DNA of 64,000 bases from Microglena sp. YARC (GCA_022414725.1 CM039462.1:53704534-53768533); one strand, 5' to 3'. Positions 34,101-46,344 are shown, counted from the stretch's first letter. Numbers and translations are program-made. The notes: a model not told the origin generated them from the sequence alone.

Positions 34101-35505
34101 TGCTTGCAAAATCAATCACAACATGCCAAGCACTCACTGTTTCTATTGATGGGGGCTGCTTATGTCGCATAGCTTCAAGCCACGCATCCACACCTCACAC
34201 ACACAATACAAAATACAGACACACGACGCGACCATCCACTCAATCACAGATAATCGCCGTCATTGTGGGGCCAGCCTTCCAACATCATAATGGCACGACG
34301 CGCACAAGCTTTCAACCAGGTCCCCTAACACAACACAACTCGGACCGCACAGCGCCTAAACCACAAACGTGTGCTCATGGTCCATACTTATTTAGCGAGC
34401 AGCTAGCGATGTACCAGCACGCACATCCACACATACTACAAACAGACAAAACAAGGCACGATGCTTAACCCATATACAACCAAAACGCGGCCACAGCTCC
34501 ACAACACAACCTGCGCGCTTACACTCTAACACACACATCTGAACGAGGCGGAGCTGTCGCTAACCTCAATAAGAGTGCAGGCATACTGTCGACAGCACAA
34601 CAGCACGATACGACGAACCTCACCACCCCACCACACAAACAAACACACCAAGGAGCACAGCTAACACAAAACGGCACGCACGCAACACACACAACGCGCG
34701 CACACAAACACACAACAACAGGCACATGCTACCTGCCAGCCACAGGCTTAAATCGCGCTCACTGCACACACACACGCAGGGTGAGGCCAGGCCACCCACA
34801 CAATACAAACACACAACAAAGACATGCTAAACACAGACCCTGTCCTGCTTTCCCTTCCGCAGAGCACATCCGCTGAAAGCTGAGAGCTATATCGGACTAC
34901 CCACTAGCAAATCTATCACAACACGCGCACACACGCACAACACACTATAATGCGCACGGTTCGATCACACCACACATTCCACGCAAACACACACAAGTGA
35001 CCAGCAAGTTCACAACACTATTCACACACACAGGAGTGATGCCTAACACATCACCAACTGTCCTGCTTCCTTGCTGCAGGATGCAATGATCCACGTCAAA
35101 AGCTCTACACCGCATTTTTCACTGGGCGACATTCAAAACACACATCACGCACGCACCGCACACGCCACTACTATTAAATGTGCACATCACGGCACACACA
35201 CACGCAAACACACACACACATTCACAACACAAGGAAGTGCAATGCTAACACAACCACACCTGTCTGCTTCCTTCTGCAGAGCATATCCACCCAAAGCAAG
35301 CAGCACTAGCCGTCCACATTCAACAACATACACAATGCACACACATACACTCACAACACTGTGCGCAACACTCACACAACAACCACAAACCACCCCGCCC
35401 CTAACACGCAATTATTGGGTATTTCTTCCCCAGAGTACACTCCGCCACTGCAAGCTCCAAGCAATGTCACTCCTGATTCGAATCTACCAAACTTAGAGGT
35501 GAGAA
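34101..35505 (+). pseudogene. UKL: Array of exon beginning EHI(R/H)..KL, linker after kinase domain
   Basis: Four copies (near 34860, 35082, 35278, 35433), each after a pyrimidine-rich TTCCNNCTGCAG or CCCCAG acceptor. They begin GAGCACATCCGC, GATGCAATGATCCAC, GAGCATATCCAC and GAGTACACTCCG, consistent with EHI(H/R)..KL, which in the family is (V)QHIHTKL at the end of the kinase domain. CA-rich intron separates them. No copy is long enough to prove this alone; order in the gene supports it. A stray TGCTTATGTCGCATAGCTTC (34148) copies the DCFYRSF motif. Confidence 0.4.
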
Positions 35506-36834
35506 GCAACGCAGGTGTTTATTTCATTGGCACACAAGGCCCGTTGTGTGTGTGTGTGTAGTGTGTGTGTGTGGGAGGGCGCGTGGCGTGTAGTGTGTGT
35601 GGAGGGTGTTGGCGGTGTGTGTGTTTGGAGGTGTGGGGTGTGCTGTGTGTGTGGATGGACGGGTGTGGGTGTGTGTGTGTGTGGGTGGGGGTGTTGGGGT
35701 TGCTTGTTGTGTGTGTTGTGTGAGGGGTGTGGGTGGGTTGTGTGTGGAGGGGCGTTGGGTGTGTTGTATGTGGAGGGTGTGGGTAGTGTGTGTGGTGGAG
35801 GAGGATGTGGTTGTGCAAGCCTGCTGTGGGGTTGGACGGCGATGTGGTGTGTGATGTGTGTGTGGAGGGTGTGGGGTGATGTGTGTGTGGAGGGTGTGTG
35901 GTGTGGAGGGTGTGGGGTGTGTGTGTGTGGTGTGGAGGCGTGTGGCTGTTGTGTGTGTGTGGAGGTGTGCGGGTGTGGTGTGTGTGTGTGTGGAGGGAGT
36001 GTGGGTATGTGTGATGTGGAGGTGTGGCGGTGTGTGTCGTGTGGAGGTGTGGGGTGTGTGTGTGTGTGTGTGGAGGCTGTGGGTGGTGTGTGTGTTGTGG
36101 AGGGTGGTGGTTGTGTGTGTGAGTGTGCTTGGAGGGTGTGTGGTGTGTGTGTGTGTGGGTGGAGGGTGTTTGGTGTGTGTGTGTGTGTGGAGGGTGTGGG
36201 TATGTGTTGTTGAGGGTGTGGGTGTGTGTGGAGGGTGTTGTTGGTGGGGTGTGGTGGTGTGTGGGAGGGTGTGGGGTGGTGTGTGTGTGGCTCGTGAGGG
36301 TTGGCTGGGGTCTTGTGTGTGGCGAGGAGGGAGGTATTGTGGGTGTGTCGATAGTGTGGTGTGTGGAGGCTCAGTGGGTTTGTGCTAGTGTGATGTCAAT
36401 GGTGTGGACGGGTGTGTGTGTGTGTGTGTGGGTGATGTGTGTGGAGGGTGTGGGGTGTGTGTGTGGTGTGTGTGGGGAGTTGGGGGTGTGTGTGTGTGTG
36501 TGGTGGAGGTGTGGGTTTGTGGTGTGGGGGTGGGGTGGGGGGGAGCACGAGTTGTTTGATCTTTATTGGTCATCATTTTGGAGGCACCTGTCGTGTGTTT
36601 GGTGTGTTGTGGGAGGGACGGGGAAGGGGGGGGGGGGGGGGGGAGATGGCGATCAATGGAAGCTGACATCAGTTCTATCGCTTAACAAACGGTGGTCAAG
36701 GGCAGAGGTTTTTGTGGATTTTATGTGGCTGAGTTCGAATACTACCCCGAACTAAAAAGGGTGGGAAAGCAACGATGGGGTAACTTATTTTATGTCCATT
36801 AGACAGCCGACCCAAGCTGGCTCATAGACCCTAT
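35506..36834. repeat. GT/GGTGTGGAGG microsatellite intron
   Basis: About 1 kb of TGTGTGGAGGGTGTGG-type repeats, then mixed sequence with a G-run at 36628-36645. Cys/Val/Gly-rich open frames are artefacts. Confidence 0.85.
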
Positions 36835-39290
36835 GTATTGCAGTTTCATATACTCTATCATTGCTTATTTCAATTCAAATTATCTCATCGTATTTATATT
36901 ATCATTATGTTCATTAGATTCCATATGTTTTATCAAATTATCTCTTTCTATTATATCAAATTATCTTGGGTGCATCAGCCATCTTTTATATTTATTTATG
37001 TCATTGTAGAGACCGCTATGTTATTCAAATATTCGTCTTCTATTTTATATTAATTATTCTCATCACATTCTAAATATGCTACTAAGTCGGTTAGAACTAG
37101 TCCCAGTGACTCTATGTTTTATTCAATTGAGTCTCTTTCTATTTATACTTCACATTATCTTCATCACATTTATATTAATTCATTAGACCCTAGTTATCAA
37201 AAATTATCTCTTTCTATTCATATTCAAAATTATCTCATCAATTATATTTATTCGTTACCTATGTTTTATTCAAATTATCTCTTTTCTATTTTATATTCAA
37301 ATTATCTCATACATTTATATTATGTCATTAACCCTATGTTTTATTCAAATTATCTCTTCTATCAATTTCAATAATTATCTCATCACATTATATTATTTAT
37401 GTCCGTATACCCTATTTTATTTCAAATTATCTCTTCTATTATATTCAAATTATCTCTCACATTTTATATTATTCATTAAACCCCATGTATTCATTCAAAT
37501 TATCTCTTTCTATTTCATATTCAAATTATTCATCACCATTATATATTTAGTCATTAGACCCTATTTTTAGTCAAAATATATCTCTTCATTTATATCAAAT
37601 TATCTCATCACATTTTATATTATTCGATACCCTAGTTTATTCCAACTTATCTCTTTCATAATTCAAATAATTCTCATCACATTTATATTGTCGTATACCC
37701 TATGTTTTATTCAAATTTTCTCTTTCTAATTATATTCAAAATTATGCTCTCATCACATTCTTATATTATTCGTTATACCCCTATGTTTATCAAAATTATC
37801 TCTTCTATTTATATTTCAAATTATCTCATCACATTTCATATTGTATGCGGTATACCCTATGTTTTATCTTCAAAATCTCCTCTCTAATATATATTCAAAT
37901 ATCTCATCACATTTTAATCATTAGTAACCCTATGTTTTATTCAAATTATCTCTTTCTATTTATATTCAAATATAATCATCACATTTTATATTTATGTCAT
38001 TAGACCCTATGTTTTATTAAATTGTCTCTCTATTTATATTCAAATTATCACATCCACATTTTATATTTATGTAGATTTAACCCTATGTTTTATTCAAATA
38101 TCTCTTTCTATTTATATTCAAATTACTCATCACATTTTATATTATTCGGTATACCCTATGTTTTATTCAAATTATCTCTTTCTATTTATATTCAAATTAT
38201 CTCATCACATATTATATTTATGTCATTGACCCTATGCTTTTATTCAAATATCCTCTTTCTACTTATATTCAAATATCTCATCACATTTTATGATTATGTC
38301 GTATTAACCTATGTTTTATTCAAATTATCTCTTTCTATTTATATTCAAATTATCTATCAACATTTATATTTTATGCGGTAACCCTATTTTATTCAATATC
38401 TCTTTCTATTTATATTCAAATCTATCTCCGTACATTTATATTTATGTAGGTATACCCTATGTTTATTTCATATCCTTTCTATTTGATATTCAAATTATCT
38501 CATTCACATTATTTATTATGTCGTACCTATTTATTCAAATATCTCTTTCTATTATATTCCAAAAATATCTCGCACATTTTTATACATATTTAGTCATTCA
38601 ACCCCATGTTTATTCAAATTATCTCTTCATTTATATTCAAATTATTCTCATTCACATTATATTTTATGTCATTAAACCCCATGTTTCATCAAAATTCTCT
38701 TTCTATTGAATATTCAAATTACTCTCACATATTATATTATTCATTAGACCCATGTTTTATCTCAAATTATCTTTTCTAATTTATATTCAAATTATCTCAT
38801 CACATATTATATTTATGTCATTAAACCCCATGTTTTATTCAAATTATCTCTTTCTATTTATATTCAAAATACCTCGTCACATTTAATTATATTCAAAACC
38901 ATGTTTTATTCAAATTATCTCTTATCTATTTATATTCAAATTATCTCAATCACATTTTATATTTATTCGGTATACCCTTTGTTTATTACAAATTATCTCT
39001 TTCTATTTATATTCAAATTATGCTCATCCTATTTATTTTCAAATCAATAAATGATACCTGCATCAAAATTATGTTCAAATCATCTCATCCTATTTCTTTC
39101 AAATCCATGGACACCCATTTATATCAAATCACATCATCATTTTATTATTCAAATCACATCATCATGTTTTATATCAAATCCATCATCATTTTTAATGCAA
39201 AATCACTCATCATTTATATTTTTCTTTCAAATCATATCATCATGTTATATTAAATACAATCATCATGTTTACATCAAATATATCATCATA
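36835..39290. repeat. AT-rich satellite, about 78-bp unit, about 30 copies
   Basis: Unit resembles CATCACATTTTATATTTATG, TCATTAGACCCTATGTTTTA, TTCAAATTATCTCTTTCTAT, TTATATTCAAATTATCT. Copies differ almost entirely by one-base insertions and deletions. This suggests uncorrected long-read sequence, not divergence. It lies inside the uridine kinase-UPRT gene. Confidence 0.85.
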
Positions 39291-40369
39291 TTAACTCAAA
39301 ACCCAAGAAAAAAAATTCCAAAATCTACCCCCACCCCCCCCCCCCCCCGCCCCCCCCCCCCCTCCCCCCCCCCCCCCCCCCCCCCCAAATTTGTATCACC
39401 CCAAAAACTCTGCAGTATACCTATCCAATTGTCCCCTACCCACCCACCCCCCAGCCCAGACCACACATACACACACACACACAACACACACAACACACAA
39501 CACACACACACAAACCTTGTACCCAAATTCCTATGCAGAAGCATCCCTCAACGTTCCAATACCCCCCCCCCCCCCACCCCCCCCCCCCCCCTCACACACA
39601 CCACACCACCACACACACACAACACGTTATACCCCCCAACCCCTCTGCAGGAAGATTCCCCCATCACCCCCCCCCCCCCCCCCCCCAGGGATTCTATCAA
39701 CTCTGAACCCAAACTTCAACCCACCCCTACCTCCACCCCACCCAATCCAATCCACCCCCACCCCAACCCAAACCCAAACCCAACCCACCCAAACCCCAAC
39801 CCACTCCCAAACCCCAAAACCAACCCAAAACCAACCTCAAACCAAACCCAAACCCAACCCTAACACAAAAACACAAACACTAACACAACACAAACACTAA
39901 CACAACACTAACCCAAACCCAAACCAAACCCAAACCCTTAACCCAAAACCAAACCACCAAAACCAAAACCCAACCCCTAACCCAAACCCCAACCCTAACC
40001 CAACCCAAACCACCAACCCTAACCCCAAACCCAAACCCCAACCCAAACCCAACCATAACCCCACAACCCAAACCCAAACCAACCCAACCCTAACCCCAAC
40101 CAAACCAAACCAAACCCAAACCCAAACCCAACCCTAACCCAAACCCTACACCCAACCCCAACCCCTAACCCAACCCCAACCCCAACCCTACCTCCCAAAC
40201 CCAAACCCCAAACCCAAACCCAACTCCATAACCACCAAACCCAAACCCAAACCCAAACCCAACCCTAACCCCAAAACCAAACCCCAAACCCAAACCCTAA
40301 CCCAACCCAACCCCCCACCCAAACCCCCCACCCCAACCCCACAATACATTTACCCCCAACCTCTCGGCC
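39291..40369. repeat. Poly-C tracts, CA repeats and CCCAAA/CCCTAA-like repeats
   Basis: 39320-39720: poly-C tracts with three short acceptor-bounded fragments (after CTGCAG or TATGCAG at 39413, 39538 and 39650), perhaps copies of a small linker exon. 39720-40330: irregular AACCCAAACCC with scattered CCCTAA, telomere-like in composition but without a regular unit. Confidence 0.6.
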
Positions 40370-40935
40370 AGTTGAATTCCATTCAACGTCCATATCCGAG
40401 CGCATGCACACCACTCATGAGGGATCCGCACCACAACAAGGATGACTTTGTGTGAGCTGGTGTGTTAGGCGTGAGCACAATCTACTAGTGGTGCGGTGTG
40501 TGTGTTTTGGGGGGCACAGGCTAGGTCTATGAATTTCATAGGCATTTCAAGATCTCCGAGCATGCACACTATCTGAGGACCGCTCAAGCAATCAAGAATG
40601 ACTTTAGTGTAAGCTGATGTGCTGTGTGGGAGGGAGGGAAGACATGTGTGGTTAGCAAGCAGAGTAGTTGGAGGAGGAACAGGGTTACGTGTGCTTGGCC
40701 CTAGCATTCAGATCCTGAGGCATGCACCACCATGATGACGGACCGCACCACCAAACAAGAATGACCTTTGTAAACTATGCTTGCTCTAGTCCTACGGCGA
40801 GGGAGGACTTGTGTGGGTTAGCAAGGCGGGTAGAGTGTGGTGATTCCTTAGGGCTGGTTAGTTGAAGTTCCTTCAGGCGTTCTCAGTCTCTCCGAGCATT
40901 GCACACCATCATGGGACCGCACCACCACAGAGACT
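40370..40935 (+). CDS. UKL: UPRT N-terminal exon, array of four (MHTIMRDRTTNKDDFV)
   Basis: Four copies about 165 bp apart (ending 40452, 40618, 40772, 40932). Their consensus reads ..SERMHTIMRDRTTNKDDFV, equivalent to the family's (R)GMHTLIREKD.SKHDFV just before the UPRT core. The last copy ends GACTTTGT followed by GTGAGT. The two trailing bases GT join the G that begins the next exon to give Val, so DDFV-FYANRL is continuous. Each copy has one or more indels; the fourth lacks about three bases in TTNKD. One is presumably the real exon, most likely the last. Confidence 0.65.
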
Positions 40936-41829
40936 TTGTGTGAGTATGCCCTCTCTGCTCCCTTGTTTCAGGTACGTTGGGTGAGGGGGGGGAGGTAGGG
41001 GCGGGGGTGAGGGGACGGGGTTAACTGAAGCTGCTTGGCTATCGCCAAACCAAATCTACCCACACCCACCGACAACTCCACTCACAAGATCCATCTCAAC
41101 CCCACCCATCCCCACCCCACCCAAAAAACCCCCACCACACCCGCCAAAACCAAAATCACCTCTATGTTTCCTCCACTCTCCCCCCAGCGCTTCTATGCCA
41201 AGCCGCCTCATTCACCGACTGGTGTGGAAGCTGGCCTGGGCACCACCCTTGGCCCGAGAGAAGACCCGTCGTGACACCACGGGGCACCAATATGTTGGTG
41301 TTAAACCACTTTATCCCCCCCCCCCCTCCCCCCTCCCCCCCCCCCCCCCCCCCCCCCCCTCCCCCCCCCCCCCCCCCCACAGGTTCTATGCCAACCGCCT
41401 CACCGACTGGTGGGTGGAAGCTGGCCTAGGGCACCTACCCGTACCGAGAGAAGACCGTCGTGACACCCACGGGCACCAATATGTTGGTGTTAACCCACCT
41501 TATCCCCTCCACCCCCCCCCCCCCCCCCCCAGGTTCTATGCCAAAGCGTCTCTCAAGCCTGACTGTCGTGAAGCGCTGGCTTGGGCGCCTACCTTTCCGA
41601 GAAAAGACGCGTCGTGACACCCACGGGGCACAATAGTGTGGTGTTAACCCACTTTATCCCCCCTCCCCACCCCCCTCAGGCTTCTATGCGCAAACCCGTC
41701 TCAACCTGACTGTCGTGAAGCCTGCTTGGGCGCGATACCCTTCCGAGAAAAGACCGTCAGTACACCCACGGGGCACCAATATGTTGGTGGTTAACACCAC
41801 CTCTTATCCCTCTCCCCCCCCCCCCCCCG

Positions 41830-41898
<69 letters not shown>

Positions 41899-42189
41899 AC
41901 CCCCCCCAGGTTCTTCTATTGCCAACCGTACTCTCAACCGACTGCGTGGGAAGCTGGCTTGGGTGTCTACCCTTCCGAGAAAAAAGACTTCGTTGACACC
42001 ACGGGGCACCAATATGTGGGTGTTGACCCACCTTTATCCCCCCCCCTCCCCCCCAGGTTCTCATGCCAACCGTCTCAACCGACTGGTCGTGGAAGCTGGC
42101 TTGGGGCGTCCTACCTTCCGAGAAAAGACCGTCGTGACACCCACGGGCATCCAATATGTTGGTGTTAATCCCACTTTTATCCCCTCCCC

Positions 42190-42233
<44 letters not shown>

Positions 42234-42434
42234 AGGTTCTATGCCAACCGTCTCAACCGACTGGTCGTGGAAGCTGGCTTGGGCGCCATTACCCTTCCGA
42301 GAAAAGACGTTTTGTGACACCCACCTGCAAATCTATCTCAACCTATTGACCAAAATCCAACTCCACCCATCTCGAACCCCACCCGCCCGCCCACCAAAAC
42401 CAAAATCACCTCTATCCCTCCTCACTCCCCCCAG
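40936..42434 (+). repeat. Array of UPRT exon acceptor edge, 7 copies
   Basis: From about 41190, seven copies (41190, 41380, 41532, 41678, 41908, 42053, 42234) of the first 90-110 nt of the next exon: RFYANRL, VVEAGLG, LPFREKTVVTPTGHQYVGV. Each is preceded by a C-only tract of 8-100 nt and AG. The copies break off after GTTGGTGTTAA and pass into the next poly-C tract. C-runs directly precede the acceptors. Confidence 0.85.
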
Positions 42435-42656
42435 GTTCTATGCCAACCGCCTCAACCGACTGGTGGTGGAAGCTGGCCTGGGGCACCTACCCTTCCGAGA
42501 GAAGACCGTCGTGACACCCACGGGGCACCAATACGTTGGTGTCAACTTCGCACGCGGAATTTGTGGAGTCTCCATCATTCGGTCGGGTGAAGCCATGGAG
42601 GCCGCACTCAGGGAATGCTGTCAGGGGATCAAGCTGGGCAAGATCCTGATACACAG
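42435..42656 (+). CDS. UKL: Uracil phosphoribosyltransferase core exon 1
   Basis: A clean 222-nt exon (CCCCAG acceptor, GTGGGC donor; one leading base, 73 codons, two trailing). It reads FYANRLNRLVVEAGLGHLPF, REKTVVTPTGHQYVGVNFAR, GICGVSIIRSGEAMEAALRE, CCQGIKLGKILIH. This is the UPRT fold start of plant/algal uridine kinase-UPRT proteins: R(L)..LVVE.GL.HLPF.EK.V.TPTG..Y.GV....CGVSI.RSGE.ME.ALR.CC..I..GKILIHR. UPRT makes UMP from uracil and PRPP in pyrimidine salvage; in many eukaryotic fusions this half has diverged, so catalytic activity is not assured. Both edges are amplified in the adjoining introns. Confidence 0.92.
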
Positions 42657-43660
42657 GTGGGCCCTAGCCCCCCCCACACACACACAAACACACAGTTCCG
42701 ACACACAAGCCCCCCCCCCCCCCCAGAACACCCCCCCCACACAGCACACACAAATGCATCTCCATCATTCGGGGCGGTCGGGTGAAAGCCATGGAGGCCG
42801 CCTGAGGAGTCTGAGGGAGGTGTGAGTGCTGATCACCAGGGTGGGTCATCGACCCCTAGGCCTCCCATCGATAGCTGGGCAAGAATCCTGATACACAGGT
42901 GGGGCCACCGTATCCCCCCCTAGCCCCCACCACCCGACACACCCACACCCACAAATGCATCTGAATCGTCCTGTCGGGTGAAGCCATGGAGGCCGCCCTG
43001 AGGGAGTGCTGTCAGGGCATCAAGCTGGGCAAGATCCTGATACACAGGTGGGCCACCGACCCCCTAGCCCCCCACCACCCACACACCCACACACCCACAC
43101 CCACAAATGCATCTGAATCGTCCTGTCGGGTGAAGCCATGGAGGCCGCCCTGAGGGAAGTGCTGTCAGGAGATCAAGCTGGCAAGATCCTGATACACAGG
43201 TGGCCACCGACCACCCCCCCCCCCCCCACCCCCCCCCAATACACACACACACACACACACACACAACCATGCATCCTCTCATCACCAAAGCAGGGATCGG
43301 GTCGGGTGGAACTTGCATTGGAGGGGCACTCAGAAGTGCTGTCGTGAAAGCATTCAAAACTGGGCAAGACTCCTGATACGTAGTGGGAACTATCTGCTTC
43401 TTTACCAACTCTCCTACCCCCCCCCCCCACACACACACACACACACACACACCTACACACATGCTACCCCCCTTCACTTACCCCTAACCCCCTTGCCCCC
43501 CCACCCCCCAACCCCCCACACACACCCCACACAACACGCACACCACATACACAACACATACGCACCACACACCACACACAGCCACACACACCACACACAC
43601 CACACACACCACACCACATCACACACACACACACCACACACCATGCTACCCCCCTTCTGT
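42657..43660 (+). repeat. Array of UPRT exon donor edge, then CA/C-rich intron
   Basis: Four copies (near 42758-42900, 42962-43048, 43118-43200, 43290-43385) of the exon end RSGEAMEAALRECCQGIKLG plus KILIHR and its GTGGGCC donor. They are degraded by indels and separated by C/CA-rich DNA. CA-rich sequence fills 43430-43640. Confidence 0.85.
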
Positions 43661-44086
43661 GACTGCAGTAGCAAGGGAAGTCTCCCCAAGACTATGGTGT
43701 ACGAGAAGCTGCCTGCTGACACCAGCCTGAACACCCCCCAACCCAACCCAAACTCAACCTAACCCAACCCAACCCCATCCCCAACCCAAACCCAACCCAT
43801 CCCCAACCCAACCCAACCCAACCCAACCCAACCAACCCAACCCCCTAGCCCCAGACCCCAACGCCCCCCCACACACATGCTACCCCCCTTTCTGTGTGAC
43901 TGCAGTTAGAAAGCCTCCCAAAGACTTGGTGTACGAGAAAGCTGCCTGCTGATATCAGCCTGAAAGCCCCTCCCCCACCCCCCACCCCCCACACACACGC
44001 ACCACACACCACACCACCCCCTCACTCCACACTTATGCACCACACAAACACACACACACACATCTACCCCCCTTCTGTGACTGCAG
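43661..44086 (+). repeat. Array of next UPRT exon's acceptor edge
   Basis: Two copies (43667-43735, 43903-43970) of the exon start after CTGACTGCAG or GACTGCAG: SKGSLPKTMVYEKLPADTSL in the better one. AACCC repeats (43738-43850) and CA-rich intron lie between. Confidence 0.8.
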
Positions 44087-44208
44087 TAGCAAGGAAGGGC
44101 TCCCAAGACTTGGTGTACGGAAGCTGCCCTGCTGACATCAGCTCACGCTTTGTACTGCTGCTCGACCCTGTGCTGGGTACAGGCAATACAGCTTGCAAGG
44201 CCATCAAG
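44087..44208 (+). CDS. UKL: UPRT exon with PRPP-binding loop
   Basis: Exon after GTGACTGCAG, ending GCCATCAAG before GTGGGC. It reads SK.GLPK..VYEKLPADISS then RFVLLLDPVLGTGNTACKAI and K. DPVLGTGNTA is the PRPP-binding motif of uracil phosphoribosyltransferases. The leading T completes a Ser codon with the AG that ends the previous exon. The first third needs two or three one-base corrections to match the copy at 43667; the second half is clean. Next to the indel-rich zone, this reads as sequence error, not inactivation. Confidence 0.85.
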
Positions 44209-44779
44209 GTGGGCTGTGGGTGTGTGATGGTAGTGTGTGTGCGTGGAGGGGGGGGGGGGGGGGGGCTTGGTTACAATTCTTAAAAAAAGTTAATTGGTAA
44301 AACAATAAAAATAAAAAAATAAAAAGTAAAATTGTTATTCTTTGCAGGTGCTGATTTACCATTTATTTTATATTTTATGCATTAAAGGAAATTAAATTAA
44401 ACACATGAAATGCTTTAAAATCTGTTAATCTAATTCAAAATCTGTTAAAGTTTGTGTTGTCTTTTCTGGTGCTAATTGGAAAATGTTTTTTTCTTTGCAA
44501 GTGCTGATTGACAAGGTGTCTGCGAGGGTGAGAGAACATCTTATTTCTCAGTTTCTCATTATCCCCCCCCCCCCCCCCCGAATTAAAAAAAAGGTTTGCA
44601 TATTTGCAGGTGCTGATTGACACAGGGTGTCAGCGAGGAGAACATCTTATTCCTCAGTTTTTCTCATTATCCCCCCCCCCCCCCCCCCCCTGAATTAGAA
44701 AAAAAAGGTTTGTATATTTGCAATGCTGATTGACAAGGGTGTCAGCGAGGAGAACATCTTATTTCTCAGTTTCTCATTA

Positions 44780-44818
<39 letters not shown>

Positions 44819-44847
44819 AATTAAAAAAAAAGTTTGTATATTTGCAG
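44209..44847 (+). repeat. Array of the VLIDKGVSEEN exon's acceptor edge, 3 copies
   Basis: After a G-run and AT-rich stretch, three copies (44500, 44608, 44720) of TTTGCA(G)GTGCTGATTG and AAGGGTGTCAGCGAGGAGAAC... TTTCTCAG, each followed by a poly-C run (18-40 nt) and AATTAAAAAAAA. The real exon follows. Confidence 0.85.
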
Positions 44848-44925
44848 GTGCTGATTGACAAGGGTGTCAGCGAGGAGAACATCTTATTCCTCAGTTTGAT
44901 CGCTGCACCCAACGGAATCCACCAG
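44848..44925 (+). CDS. UKL: UPRT exon VLIDKGVSEENILFLSLIAA
   Basis: A 78-nt phase-0 exon of 26 codons, VLIDKGVSEENILFLSLIAA then PNGIHQ, between TTTGCAG and GTAGGC. It matches the family segment (A)I.LLI.KGV.E..I.FL.LI.APEGIH between the PRPP loop and the final strand. It is clean, with phase 0 on both sides, and joins 44208 (K) and 47477 (V). Its 5' half is repeated upstream and its 3' half downstream. Confidence 0.92.
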
Positions 44926-45910
44926 GTAGGCTCGTGTGTGTTTGCTTTTACGTGTGTGTGTATTTGTATGTGTGTGTGTGTGTGTGTGTGTGTGAGTGTT
45001 TTTGTGTATAAGGGCATGTGTTTGTGTGTATATGTGTGTGTGAGTGTGTTTGAGAGTGTGTGTGTACATTTCTCAGTTTGATCGCTGCACCCAATGGGAT
45101 CCACCAGGTAAGTTCTGGTTGTGTGCTTGTGTGTGTTGAGTTGGTGTGTGTGTATGTGTGTGTGTGTGTGTGCGAGTGTGTGAGTGTGTGTGTGTGTGTG
45201 TGTATTTGTATTAATGCTTGTGTGTGTGTGTGCGAATGTGTGTGTATTTGTATGTTTGTGTGTGTGTGTGTGTGTGTGTGCGTATTTATATTCTTTCTTG
45301 TGTGTGTGTGTGTGTGGTGTGTGTGTGCAAGTGTGTGTGCATATTTATATTCTTGTGTGTGCGAGTGTGTGTGTGCGTATTTGTATGTGTGTGTTTAAGT
45401 TAGTGTGTTTGAGAGTGTGTGTGCTTGTGTGCACTTTTCTCAGTTTGATCGCTGCTCCCAACGGGATCAACCAGGCAGGTTTGATGGGGGCCTATGTGCG
45501 TATTTATATGTGTGAATTTGTATTTGTGTGTGTGTGTGTATTTTGTGTGTGTGTGTGTGTGTGTGTGTGACTGTGTGTGTACTTGTTTGTGTGTGTGCAT
45601 GTACGTGTGTGCTTGTATGTGTGTTTATTTGCATGTATGTGTATTTGTATATGTGTTTGTGCTTGTATGTGTGTGTTGAGGTTAGTGTGTTTGAGAGTGT
45701 GTGGGAGTGTGTGTACGTTTCTAAGTTGAATCGCTGCTCCCAACAGAATCCACCGGGTAGGTGCTGATGGGGGCCTATGTGCATATTGGCATGTGTGCGT
45801 ATTTGTATATGTGTGTGCTTGTATGTGTATGTTTGAGTGCGTGTGTATGTGAGTGTGTGTACATTACTCAGTGTGGTCGCTGCTCCCAACGGGATCCCCC
45901 ACGTAGGTTC
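44926..45910 (+). repeat. Array of exon donor edge (LSLIAAPNGIHQ) in GT microsatellite
   Basis: Four copies near 45068-45108, 45436-45476, 45718-45757 and 45864-45903 of CTCAGTTTGATCGCTGC then CCCAACGGGATCCACCAG with GT or GC donors. They are spaced by 150-370 bp of TGTGTG-rich DNA. The second copy has a GCAGGT donor; the third and fourth carry substitutions (CACCGG, CCCCAC). Confidence 0.85.
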
Positions 45911-46344
45911 GGATGGGGGCTTGTATGTGCGTACTTGTGTGTGTGTGCGCTTGTGTATTTGTGTGTGTGTTTACTTGTGTGTGTATTCGTGTGTGTGTGT
46001 GCTTGCATGTGTGTATTTGGGGGCTTGTATGTGCGTACTTGTGTGTGTGTGTCCTTGTGTATTTGTGTATGTGTTTACTTGTGTGTGTGTGTGCTTGCAT
46101 GTGTGTATTTGGTGGCTTGTATTTGCGTACTTGTGTGTGTGTGTGTGCTTGCATGTGTGTATTTGGTGGCTTGTATGTGCGTACTTGTGTGTGTGTGTGT
46201 GCTTGCATGTGTGTATTTGGTGGCTTGTATGTGCGTACTTGTGTGTGTGTGTGCTTGCATGTGTGTGTGTTTACTTGTGTGTGTATTTGTGTGTGTGTGT
46301 GCTTGCATGTGTGTATTTGTATGAGCGTGTGCAAGTGCGTGTGC

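Noticed and set aside
35515..36755. Cys/Val/Gly-rich open frames up to 232 codons
   Set aside because: Pure GT-repeat artefact in an intron of the kinase-UPRT gene.
39720..40330. True telomere array
   Set aside because: The units are irregular (CCCAAA, CCCTAA, AACCC) and lie inside a gene between matching exons.
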